DNA of 64,000 nucleotides, from contig JAFWGA010000013.1 in the NCBI GenBank assembly GCA_017515325.1, positions 124,001 to 188,000 of the forward strand. Direction: 5' to 3'. Source of the stretch: Blautia sp. (GTDB taxonomy: Bacteria; Bacillota; Clostridia; Lachnospirales; Lachnospiraceae). The notes beneath the pieces were generated by a model. The model was not told where the DNA came from. It searched no databases and was given only the letters and a program-made list of their open reading frames with translations. Position numbers and translations under genes: made by a program. Positions 16,512-26,736 of this stretch are shown one piece after another. Position 1 is the stretch's first letter. Every line of letters starts with the position of its first letter.

Positions 16512-18578
16512 ATGCCAAAGTATCTGGTGATAGTCGAGTCACCTGCCAAGGTAAAGACTATCAGGAAATTCCTTGGTTCAAATTATACAGTGGAAGCGTC
16601 CCAGGGACATGTCAGGGACTTTCCCAAGAGCCAGTTTGGAATAGATGTGGAAAATGATTATGAGCCGAAATACATCACAATCAGGGGAAAAGGCGAGCTT
16701 TTGGCAAAGCTGCGAAAGGAAGCCAAAAAAGCAGACCGCATCTATCTGGCCACAGACCCTGACCGTGAAGGAGAAGCCATCTCCTGGCACCTGCAGCAGG
16801 CCCTGAAGGAAGGATCGGAAAAGCTGCAGCGGATTACCTTCAACGAGATAACCAAGACAGCGGTAAAGGATTCATTAAAGCATCCCCGTCAATTGGATAT
16901 GAGCCTGGTGGATGCCCAGCAGGCCAGGAGAATGTTGGACCGGATGGTTGGCTATTCTATCAGCCCCCTTTTATGGACAAAGGTGAAACGAGGCCTGAGT
17001 GCAGGCAGAGTCCAGTCGGTTGCCCTGCGTATTATCTGTGACAGAGAGGATGAAATAGCGGCTTTTATTCCCCAGGAATATTGGACGCTGGAAGGGGATT
17101 TCCTGATCGAAGGAGAAAAGAAGCCCCTGACGGCAAAGTTCTATGGGACGGACAAGAAAATGCAGATCCAAAACCAGGATCAGATGGATGAGATTCTGAG
17201 TGGCCTGGAGGGAGTGGAATATGAGATCACGGAGGTAAAAAAAGGGGAAAGAATCAGAAGCGTCCCTGCACCGTTTACTACCAGTACGCTGCAGCAGGAA
17301 GCCGCAAAGACACTGAATTTTTCTACTTCAAAAACCATGCGGCTTGCCCAGCAGCTCTATGAAGGCGTGGATATCCAGGGCAGCGGGACCATCGGAATTA
17401 TCACTTATCTGCGTACAGATTCCGTTCGGGTTTCCCAGGAGGCTCAGTCCGCTGCCCAGCAATATATTCTGGACAGTTTTGGCCAGACCTATTTATCAGA
17501 CAGTAAATCGAAGACAAAAAACAACCAGAAAATTCAGGATGCCCATGAAGCCATTCGCCCTACGGACATTGCGCTGACGCCCACCCATGTAAAGGAATCT
17601 CTTTCCAGAGACCAGTTCCGGCTCTATCAGCTGATCTGGAGGCGTTTTCTTGCCAGCCAGATGGCTCAGGCGAGGTATGAGACAACCCAGGTGCATATAC
17701 AGGGCGGGGACTATGTCTTCACCGTTTCCGCTTCCCGGGTGCTTTTTGAAGGCTTTATGTCTGTATACGTTGAGGATGAGGAAAACAAAAAAAGTAATGT
17801 GCTGAGTCAGAGCCTTGAGAAGGGAATGAAATTATCCAAAAAGGAACTGAGACCCGAACAGCATTTTACCCAACCGCCGCCACATTATACGGAAGCCTCC
17901 CTGGTGAAGACCATGGAGGAACTGGGGATCGGGCGGCCAAGCACCTATGCTCCTACCATCAGTACCATCATTAACCGCCGTTATGTTTCCAAGGAGCAGA
18001 AGAATCTGTATGTGACAGAACTGGGAGAAGTGGTGAACCGGATCATGAAGGAAGCCTTTCCCAGCATCGTAGATGTCAATTTCACCGCTAATATGGAAGG
18101 GCTATTGGACCGGGTGGAGGATGGAAGCGTCGCCTGGAAAACAGTGGTCCGAAATTTCTACCCGGATCTGAAGGAAGCGGTAGACGCTGCACAGGAAGAG
18201 CTGGAAAAGGTTGATATTCATGATGAGGAGACCGATGTTGTCTGTGAAAACTGCGGCCGGCATATGGTGATCAAATATGGGCCTCACGGCAGATTCCTGG
18301 CCTGTCCCGGATTTCCGGAGTGTCACAACACGAAGCCTTATTATGAGAAGATCGGTGTAAAATGTCCCAAATGCGGTGGCGAGGTGGTTTTGCGCCAGAC
18401 CAAGAAAGGTAGGCGCTTCTATGGCTGTGAGCATATGCCGGATTGTGACTTTATGTCCTGGGCGCGTCCTGTGGATAAAAAATGTCCGGTCTGTGGAAGA
18501 TATATGGTGGTCAAAGGAAATAAACTTGCCTGCAGTGAGACATCCTGTGGTTATACGGAAAAGAACGAGGAGGATTAA
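16512..18578 (+). CDS. topA: DNA topoisomerase I
   Basis: Type IA topoisomerase that relaxes negative supercoils. It has the TOPRIM domain at the N-terminus (LVIVESPAKVKTIRKFLG, then DPDREGEAISWH), the catalytic Tyr299 in TYLRTDS, and three C-terminal zinc ribbons starting at CENCGRHM, CPKCGGEV and CPVCGRYM. The 688 residues are normal. ATG 16512 follows AAGAGGAG. It is transcribed alone or with codY, which lies 548 bases downstream. Confidence 0.97.
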   Translation: MPKYLVIVESPAKVKTIRKFLGSNYTVEASQGHVRDFPKSQFGIDVENDYEPKYITIRGKGELLAKLRKEAKKADRIYLATDPDREGEAISWHLQQALKEGSEKLQRITFNEITKTAVKDSLKHPRQLDMSLVDAQQARRMLDRMVGYSISPLLWTKVKRGLSAGRVQSVALRIICDREDEIAAFIPQEYWTLEGDFLIEGEKKPLTAKFYGTDKKMQIQNQDQMDEILSGLEGVEYEITEVKKGERIRSVPAPFTTSTLQQEAAKTLNFSTSKTMRLAQQLYEGVDIQGSGTIGIITYLRTDSVRVSQEAQSAAQQYILDSFGQTYLSDSKSKTKNNQKIQDAHEAIRPTDIALTPTHVKESLSRDQFRLYQLIWRRFLASQMAQARYETTQVHIQGGDYVFTVSASRVLFEGFMSVYVEDEENKKSNVLSQSLEKGMKLSKKELRPEQHFTQPPPHYTEASLVKTMEELGIGRPSTYAPTISTIINRRYVSKEQKNLYVTELGEVVNRIMKEAFPSIVDVNFTANMEGLLDRVEDGSVAWKTVVRNFYPDLKEAVDAAQEELEKVDIHDEETDVVCENCGRHMVIKYGPHGRFLACPGFPECHNTKPYYEKIGVKCPKCGGEVVLRQTKKGRRFYGCEHMPDCDFMSWARPVDKKCPVCGRYMVVKGNKLACSETSCGYTEKNEED

Positions 18579-18620
18579 GCTTCTTTGGAAGAAGGCGGGA
18601 GCAGCCCTTCAGGCATACAT

Positions 18621-18659
18621 TATCCTCGTTAACGGAAATCATTTCCGCTAACGAGGATA
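18621..18659. repeat. 39-base near-perfect palindrome after topA
   Basis: Arms 18621-18639 and 18641-18659 pair at 18 of 19 positions around a single C. This is the same 19-1-19 architecture as the palindrome at 11314-11352, although the sequence differs. No T-run follows. It may end or protect the topA message. Confidence 0.6.
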
Positions 18660-18820
18660 TGAGGATAACACGGATATGATGAGTTCATAGTTTGGACATA
18701 TATAATTCTTGATAAATTTACATATTTTTCTGATGTTCATATGGTTTTTCCTGAATAACCTGTCTTCCTTCTGTGTATTTAAAAAATAACTACAATAGTG
18801 TAAAAAATTCCAAAAATCGC

Positions 18821-18849
18821 TTGTATATTGTCTTGGAAAAGTGTAAGAT
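18821..18849 (+). promoter_or_regulatory. Candidate promoter for codY
   Basis: TTGTAT (18821-18826), a 17-base spacer and TAAGAT (18844-18849), within an AT-rich stretch. The codY start is about 278 bases further on, so the leader would be long and would include the T-type repeat. The boxes are moderate matches. Confidence 0.35.
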
Positions 18850-18896
18850 ATATTCACTAAGAATACACTTTTCCCCAGTCCTTCATCGTATACAGG

Positions 18897-18985
18897 TGTG
18901 ACGCACAGGGAAATGAATCGCCGCTGGCGATGTGCGGCTTGGGGAGGGGGCAGAGAGTCGGCATATCCTCACTCTGCCCTGAAGA
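18897..18985 (+). repeat. T-type structured repeat, divergent copy upstream of codY
   Basis: The hairpin GGGCAGAG (18948-18955) / CTCTGCCC (18972-18979) with AGTCGGC after the left arm closely matches the hairpin of the T-type copy at 22463-22494. The part before it is only loosely similar to the other copies. Confidence 0.5.
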
Positions 18986-19126
18986 TCAGAAGCTTTCCTG
19001 CTTACCGCCTGTCCCTTTTTCGGAATGACGTCGGCGTTGCCGCTTAAAACCAGAAGAAGACCCGGGATAAAAGGGCTTTATGGCAGGATACAGGTTCGAA
19101 GCAGATGCTTCGGAAAGGAGGCAGTT

Positions 19127-19912
19127 ATGAGTGTACAGCTTCTGGACAAGACCAGGAAGATCAATAAATTATTACACAATAGTGACTCGAGCAAGGTGGT
19201 TTTCAGCGATATCTGCCAGGTGCTCATGGAGACACTGGGGTCGAACATCCTTGTATTGAGCAAAAAGGGAAAAATCCTTGGAATCAGCCTTTGCCCGGGC
19301 GTGGAGGCCATCACGGAGCTGATCGAAAACGAGATCGGCAGCCATATTGATCCCTTGCTGAATGAGCGCTTTCTGGGAGTCCTCTCCACGAAGGAGAATG
19401 TCAATTTGCAGACTCTGGGCTTTGAACAGGTGGAAAGCGATTATCAGGGCATCATCAATCCCATCGATATCGCCGGTGAGCGCCTTGGCACCGTCTTTAT
19501 GTATCGGAAGGGGATACCGTATGATATTGAGGATATCATTGTCAGTGAGTATGGGACTACCGTTGTCGGCCTCGAGATGATGCGGGCCGTACACGAGGAA
19601 AATGCAGAAGAGGACCGAAAAAAGCAGGTGGTCAAATCTGCCTTCAATACCTTGTCTTTCTCTGAGCTGGAAGCCATTATTCATATCTTCGATGAGCTGG
19701 ATGGGGATGAGGGCATACTGGTCGCAAGCAAAATCGCGGACAGAGTCGGGATAACCCGTTCTGTTATTGTCAATGCTCTTCGAAAATTTGAGAGTGCCGG
19801 AGTGATCGAATCCCGCTCCTCCGGTATGAAGGGGACATATATTAAGGTTCTCAATGAAGTGATTTTCGATGAGCTGGATGAGATCAAAGCGCAGAAGGGC
19901 AGCAAGAAGTAA
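19127..19912 (+). CDS. codY: GTP-sensing transcriptional repressor CodY
   Basis: CodY represses nutrient-acquisition and amino-acid genes when GTP and branched-chain amino acids are high. The N-terminal GAF domain begins MSVQLLDKTRKINKLLH, and the C-terminal winged helix contains ASKIADRVGITRSVIVNALRK. The frame is open from 19025, but ATG 19127 has AAAGGAGG upstream and gives the usual size, 261 residues. The window's many purine genes would influence its GTP signal. Confidence 0.97.
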   Translation: MSVQLLDKTRKINKLLHNSDSSKVVFSDICQVLMETLGSNILVLSKKGKILGISLCPGVEAITELIENEIGSHIDPLLNERFLGVLSTKENVNLQTLGFEQVESDYQGIINPIDIAGERLGTVFMYRKGIPYDIEDIIVSEYGTTVVGLEMMRAVHEENAEEDRKKQVVKSAFNTLSFSELEAIIHIFDELDGDEGILVASKIADRVGITRSVIVNALRKFESAGVIESRSSGMKGTYIKVLNEVIFDELDEIKAQKGSKK

Positions 19913-20030
19913 AAAACATGGTATATGTTTTGTCGGCAGCCTGCACCAGGCTGATTATTGCTCAAGCCGAATAGTCAGTGACAGGCTGGCTTTGCAGGCG
20001 ACGATAGGAGCCTCACCTGTTCTGTTGGTC

Positions 20031-20070
20031 AAAAGCCGTTTCCTTGGCGGTTAAGGAAACGGCTTTTTTT
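20031..20070 (+). terminator. Rho-independent terminator after codY
   Basis: Fifteen-base perfect arms (20031-20045 and 20053-20067) with a 7-base loop, ending in seven T residues. It is followed at once by an E-type repeat fragment. Confidence 0.93.
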
Positions 20071-20072
20071 GT

Positions 20073-20108
20073 CCTGTGCGGTGACCGGCTCCGGATGCGA
20101 AAGACAGG
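20073..20108 (-). repeat. E-type repeat fragment after codY terminator
   Basis: CCTGTGCGGTGACCGG followed by GGATGCGAAA matches the outer parts of the E-type repeat but lacks its centre. CCTGT and ACAGG at the two ends could pair. It lies directly behind the terminator, as does the 44843 copy. Confidence 0.4.
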
Positions 20109-20209
20109 CTTTGAATCATTTTGAGATAAAAAAAGGAGAAAAAGAGAGAAAAAAAGAGATATACATAAGATAGACGAGGAAATACTTTATCTACTGTGAT
20201 TCTGTGAGC

Positions 20210-20238
20210 TTGCTTAAAAGGAAGGAAATGAATAATAT
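20210..20238 (+). promoter_or_regulatory. groESL sigma-A promoter
   Basis: TTGCTT (20210-20215), 17 bases, TATAAT-like TAATAT (20233-20238). The predicted transcription start, near 20245, lies just before the CIRCE operator, as expected for HrcA-controlled genes. Confidence 0.75.
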
Positions 20239-20250
20239 ATGCTTCAGTGA

Positions 20251-20277
20251 TTGGCACTCAAATGAAATGAGTGCTAA
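20251..20277 (+). promoter_or_regulatory. CIRCE operator (HrcA binding site)
   Basis: TTGGCACTC, nine bases, GAGTGCTAA. This differs from the CIRCE consensus at one base. It lies 31 bases before groES, so the chaperonin operon is predicted to be repressed by HrcA and induced by heat. hrcA itself is not in the window. Confidence 0.95.
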
Positions 20278-20287
20278 CAACCTTTGA

Positions 20288-22228
<1,941 letters not shown>

Positions 22229-22271
22229 ATCTTGCGCGGCGGAACATGAAGCTGCTGCAGAGAGCATAATC

Positions 22272-22307
22272 GTAAACGGACAAAACGCTTTCGTTTTGTC
22301 CGTTTAC
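22272..22307 (+). repeat. Perfect 16-base-arm hairpin after groEL
   Basis: Arms 22272-22287 and 22292-22307 with a CTTT loop. It lacks a T-run, so it may serve as a 3' stability element or a weak terminator. The core GACAAAACG/CGTTTTGTC is similar in flavour to the palindromes at 11314 and 44271. Confidence 0.6.
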
Positions 22308-22367
22308 TGCGTTGAATTTACGCCGCGGATGAGGCATATTTCCGGAGTTCATTCGTGGGTATGGAGA

Positions 22368-22406
22368 AGAGGTCATGCTGCTGTTACCGGCATTGACCTC
22401 TTTTTT
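22368..22406 (+). terminator. Rho-independent terminator of groESL
   Basis: AGAGGTCA (22368-22375) pairs with TGACCTCT (22394-22401), extended by a TGC/GCA inner stem, followed by T residues to 22406. Confidence 0.85.
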
Positions 22407-22500
22407 ATGGCAAGGGCGCCGAAAGAAAGATGTCACCTGACGGTGACCGGCGCCCCGCCGTGGGGTAGAGAGTCGGCTGCGCCTCCCTCTACCCGATTCG
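22401..22500 (+). repeat. T-type structured repeat, copy 1
   Basis: Begins in the T-run of the groESL terminator with TTTATGGCAAGG, then GCCGAAAGAAAGATG and the hairpin GTCACC/GGTGAC (22432-22447), then a second hairpin GGGTAGAG/CTCTACCC (22463-22494). Related copies lie at 32401-32490, 32561-32614 and, in part, 18897-18985 and 55994-56025. It lies just before the ribosome binding site of the next gene. Confidence 0.65.
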
Positions 22501-22541
22501 TAAAGGAGAGTACCTGTCATTGCTCAGGAAAGGAGAGAAAA

Positions 22542-23048
22542 ATGAGCGATCAGTTTAAAGAGCATCTGGTAAAAAAAGAGCCAACGGCAATGGACAGACT
22601 GACCAGGGCAGCCGCTATAGCTTTTCCGGCTTTGCTGGCGGCAGCAGGTATTGTTCTGTATCCACCGGTACTTTTAGTTGCCATCATCTTGGGGATCATC
22701 AGTTATTTTATTATCTTCCCCAGTACAGACATAGAATATGAGTATCTTCTGGTTAACCGTTCTCTGGATGTGGACAAGGTTCTCTCCAAGCAGAAAAGAA
22801 AAAAGGTGAAGTCCTTTGACCTGGCTACGGCAGAGATTATTGCGCCTCTGAATTCTCACCGTCTGGACTATTACAACGGAAATTCACAGATCAAAACCCT
22901 GGACTATTCCTCCGGCAACCCTCAGCACAAACGCTTTGCCTTTGTGATCCGGGAATCGGGAGAGGCGGTCAAGGTTATCTTTGAACCGGATGAGGATATG
23001 GCCCGTATGATGCAGCAGACGATGCCGGGAAAATGCCATCTGGATTAA
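22542..23048 (+). CDS. Membrane protein, DUF6106-like
   Basis: A 168-residue protein with two closely spaced membrane helices at about residues 25-60 (FPALLAAAGIVLY, then LVAIILGIISYFIIF), followed by a soluble domain of about 110 residues containing EYEYLLVNRSLDVDKV and FAFVIRESGEAVKVIFEPD. I recall this pattern as DUF6106, a Lachnospiraceae family of unknown function. The frame is open from 22296, but ATG 22542 follows AAAGGAGAG. Confidence 0.75.
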   Translation: MSDQFKEHLVKKEPTAMDRLTRAAAIAFPALLAAAGIVLYPPVLLVAIILGIISYFIIFPSTDIEYEYLLVNRSLDVDKVLSKQKRKKVKSFDLATAEIIAPLNSHRLDYYNGNSQIKTLDYSSGNPQHKRFAFVIRESGEAVKVIFEPDEDMARMMQQTMPGKCHLD

Positions 23049-23073
23049 TGGAAATAAGTTTACGATTTATTCA

Positions 23074-23102
23074 TTGACAATTCTTTCACTGTGTGATACA
23101 CT
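23074..23102 (+). promoter_or_regulatory. guaB promoter
   Basis: Perfect -35 box TTGACA (23074-23079), 17-base spacer, TACACT (23097-23102). The leader is about 120 bases and contains an S-type repeat. I see no purine riboswitch or PurR-box arrangement in it. Confidence 0.8.
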
Positions 23103-23123
23103 TTCGGACAATTATCTGTCTGT

Positions 23124-23158
23124 CATAACTACGAAGCACAAAGTGCTGAACAGTTACG
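23124..23158 (+). repeat. S-type hairpin repeat, copy in guaB leader
   Basis: Outer arms TAACT/AGTTA and an inner stem AGCAC/GTGCT around AAA form a two-part hairpin. It resembles the S-type copy at 1702 (CGAAGCRC, CAGTTAC), but its outer arms are shorter. Confidence 0.45.
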
Positions 23159-23198
23159 GCACAGGCTACGATCAGCAGGATAAAGAACACGTGACTGA

Positions 23199-24683
<1,485 letters not shown>

Positions 24684-24697
24684 CAGGAGGCGGAAAA

Positions 24698-25408
24698 ATG
24701 CAGCTGTCAGACTTATATGAAGAGCTCAGAAGCAATGCTTACCCGGGAAGGGGTATCGTGATCGGGTTGAGTCCGGACGGGACGAAAGCGGTCACCGCTT
24801 ATTTCATCATGGGCAGAAGTGAAAACAGCAGGAACCGGATCTTTGTCGAGGATAAGGACGGTCTGCGCACCCAGGCCTTTGATCCCTCCAGGATGAAGGA
24901 TCCCAGTCTGATCATATATTCTCCGGTACGCGTCCTTGGCTCTGACACGATCGTGACCAACGGTGACCAGACCGATACCATCTATGAGGGGATTAAGGCA
25001 GGACTGACCTTTGAAGAGTCATTGAGAAGCCGGGAGTTCGAACCGGACAGTCCGAATTATACCCCTCGTATCTCCGGCATCCTTCATCTGCAGGAGGAGG
25101 GTTATGCCTATGAGATGTCTATCCTGAAGAGCCGCCGGGGTAATCCCCAGGCCTGCGACAGGTATACCTTCCGGTATAGCCCTCTGCCCTCAGAGGGGCA
25201 TTTCATCCATACCTATCAGCAGGATGGCAATCCTCTGCCAAGCTTTGAGGGGGAGCCGACTCCTGTGTCCGTGCCGGACGGGATTGACGAGTTTGCCGAA
25301 AAGCTCTGGGACAGTCTGAATCCTGATAATAAGGTATCACTCTTTGTCCGATATATTTCTATTGCCAACGGCAGCTTTGAAACCAGGATATTAAACAAAA
25401 ACAGGTAA
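24698..25408 (+). CDS. purO: IMP cyclohydrolase, stand-alone (PurO-like)
   Basis: A 236-residue protein resembling the archaeal-type IMP cyclohydrolase (COG3363), which closes FAICAR to IMP. Recognisable stretches are NAYPGRGIVIGLS, AYFIMGRSENSRNR, TNGDQTDTIYEG and PNYTPRISG. In most bacteria this activity is the N-terminal half of PurH; here it is a separate, unrelated enzyme. AGGAGG precedes the ATG. Its partner transformylase is the next gene. Confidence 0.88.
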   Translation: MQLSDLYEELRSNAYPGRGIVIGLSPDGTKAVTAYFIMGRSENSRNRIFVEDKDGLRTQAFDPSRMKDPSLIIYSPVRVLGSDTIVTNGDQTDTIYEGIKAGLTFEESLRSREFEPDSPNYTPRISGILHLQEEGYAYEMSILKSRRGNPQACDRYTFRYSPLPSEGHFIHTYQQDGNPLPSFEGEPTPVSVPDGIDEFAEKLWDSLNPDNKVSLFVRYISIANGSFETRILNKNR

Positions 25409-25489
25409 CGGTTCAGGCATGAGGCGCCGAATGAACCCTTATTTCGGTTCGGCAAGACCGGAACATGTGTTCCAAGAGGAGAAAAGGGC

Positions 25490-26671
25490 ATGAAAGAATT
25501 TCAATTAAAATATGGATGCAACCCCAATCAAAAGCCGTCAAGGATTTTTATGGAGGAGGGCGAGCTTCCCATCCGGATCCATAGCGGTCGCCCCGGCTAC
25601 ATCAATTTCCTGGATGCTCTCAACGGATGGCAGTTGGTTCGGGATCTGAAGGAAGCCACCGGGCTTGTGGCTGCCACCTCCTTTAAGCATGTATCTCCGG
25701 CAGGAGCAGGCATCGGCCTGCCCCTGGATGAAACCCTGGCCAAAATCTACTGGGTTGACGATATGGACTGGAAAAGCTTTTCGCCTTTGGCTGCAGCCTA
25801 TGCCCGTGCCAGAGGTGCGGATCGGATGTCCTCCTTCGGAGATTTTATCTCCCTTTCCGATCCCTGCGACAAGGATACAGCCCTTCTGATCAAGAGGGAG
25901 GTTTCAGACGGTGTGATTGCACCTGGGTATACGAAGGAGGCTCTTGAAATCCTTTCTCAAAAGAAGAAAGGGGCTTATAACGTCATAGAGATTGATCCCT
26001 CCTATCGCCCGGCCCCCCTGGAACGGAAACAGGTATTTGGGATCACCTTTGAACAGGGACGGCAGGAGCTTCCCATCGATGATGCCCTGATCAGCAACCT
26101 GGTGACAAAGAATAAAGAGCTTCCTGAGGAGGCAAAACGGGATCTGAAAACAGCTCTGATTATCCTGAAGTATACCCAGTCCAACAGTGTCTGCTTTGTC
26201 AAGGACGGTCAGGCGATAGGAGTCGGGGCAGGGCAGCAGTCCCGTGTTCACTGCACCCGTCTGGCAGGCCAGAAGGCGGACAACTGGTATTTGCGCCAGA
26301 GTCCCCAGGTACTTTCCCTTCCCTTCCGTGAGGGGATTTCCCGGGCGGAGCGGGATAATGCTATCGATGTCTATATCGGTGAGGAATATATGGATCTTCT
26401 GGCAGAAGGGCGCTGGCAGGCAGTCTTTACCAGGAAGCCTTCTGTGTTTGCCAGGGAAGAAAAAAGAGCCTGGTTAGATACTCTGACGGATGTCAGCCTT
26501 GGCTCTGATGCTTTCTTCCCCTTCCGGGATAATATCGAAAGAGCCCACAAGAGCGGTGTCCGCTATATTGCTCAGCCTGGCGGTTCCGTTCGTGATGACG
26601 ATGTCATTGCGGCTTGCGATGAGTACGGTATGGCTATGGCCTTTACCGGGATTCGTCTTTTTCATCATTAA
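25490..26671 (+). CDS. AICAR formyltransferase, stand-alone
   Basis: A 393-residue protein corresponding to the transformylase part of PurH, without the MGS-like cyclohydrolase domain. It formylates AICAR with 10-formyl-THF. LKYGCNPNQKPSRIF, the catalytic Lys-His in AATSFKHVSPAGAG, ILKYTQSNSVCFVKDGQAIG and AQPGGSVRDDDVIAACDE are conserved. With the upstream PurO-like enzyme it completes IMP synthesis. A strong terminator follows. Confidence 0.93.
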   Translation: MKEFQLKYGCNPNQKPSRIFMEEGELPIRIHSGRPGYINFLDALNGWQLVRDLKEATGLVAATSFKHVSPAGAGIGLPLDETLAKIYWVDDMDWKSFSPLAAAYARARGADRMSSFGDFISLSDPCDKDTALLIKREVSDGVIAPGYTKEALEILSQKKKGAYNVIEIDPSYRPAPLERKQVFGITFEQGRQELPIDDALISNLVTKNKELPEEAKRDLKTALIILKYTQSNSVCFVKDGQAIGVGAGQQSRVHCTRLAGQKADNWYLRQSPQVLSLPFREGISRAERDNAIDVYIGEEYMDLLAEGRWQAVFTRKPSVFAREEKRAWLDTLTDVSLGSDAFFPFRDNIERAHKSGVRYIAQPGGSVRDDDVIAACDEYGMAMAFTGIRLFHH

Positions 26672-26688
26672 TATCGTATGCGCAGAAA

Positions 26689-26736
26689 AAGCCGCTTCTT
26701 CTGAAAACAGAAGAAGCGGCTTCTTTTTCTTTTTTT
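26689..26736. terminator. Strong terminator between convergent genes
   Basis: Perfect 15-base arms (26689-26703, 26708-26722) with an AAAA loop and a T-rich run on the right. The left side carries only a short A-run, so it works best for the plus-strand purine unit, but it may also serve the minus-strand phosphorylase gene, whose stop codon it touches. Confidence 0.92.

Larger units (their letters stand above)
18579..19126. other. 548-base topA-codY intergenic region
   Basis: No gene is supported here. From left to right it holds a long near-perfect hairpin (18621-18659), a markedly AT-rich stretch (about 18661-18880) with a possible promoter, and a T-type repeat (about 18897-18985). The last 140 bases before codY have no structure I can name. 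Confidence 0.6.

Noticed and set aside
16262-16549. 95-codon minus-strand frame encoding an AVGIGHFSDRTGR-like peptide before topA
   Set aside because: It covers the E-type repeat; a similar peptide arises from another copy before apt only because the repeat is similar. Treated as noncoding.
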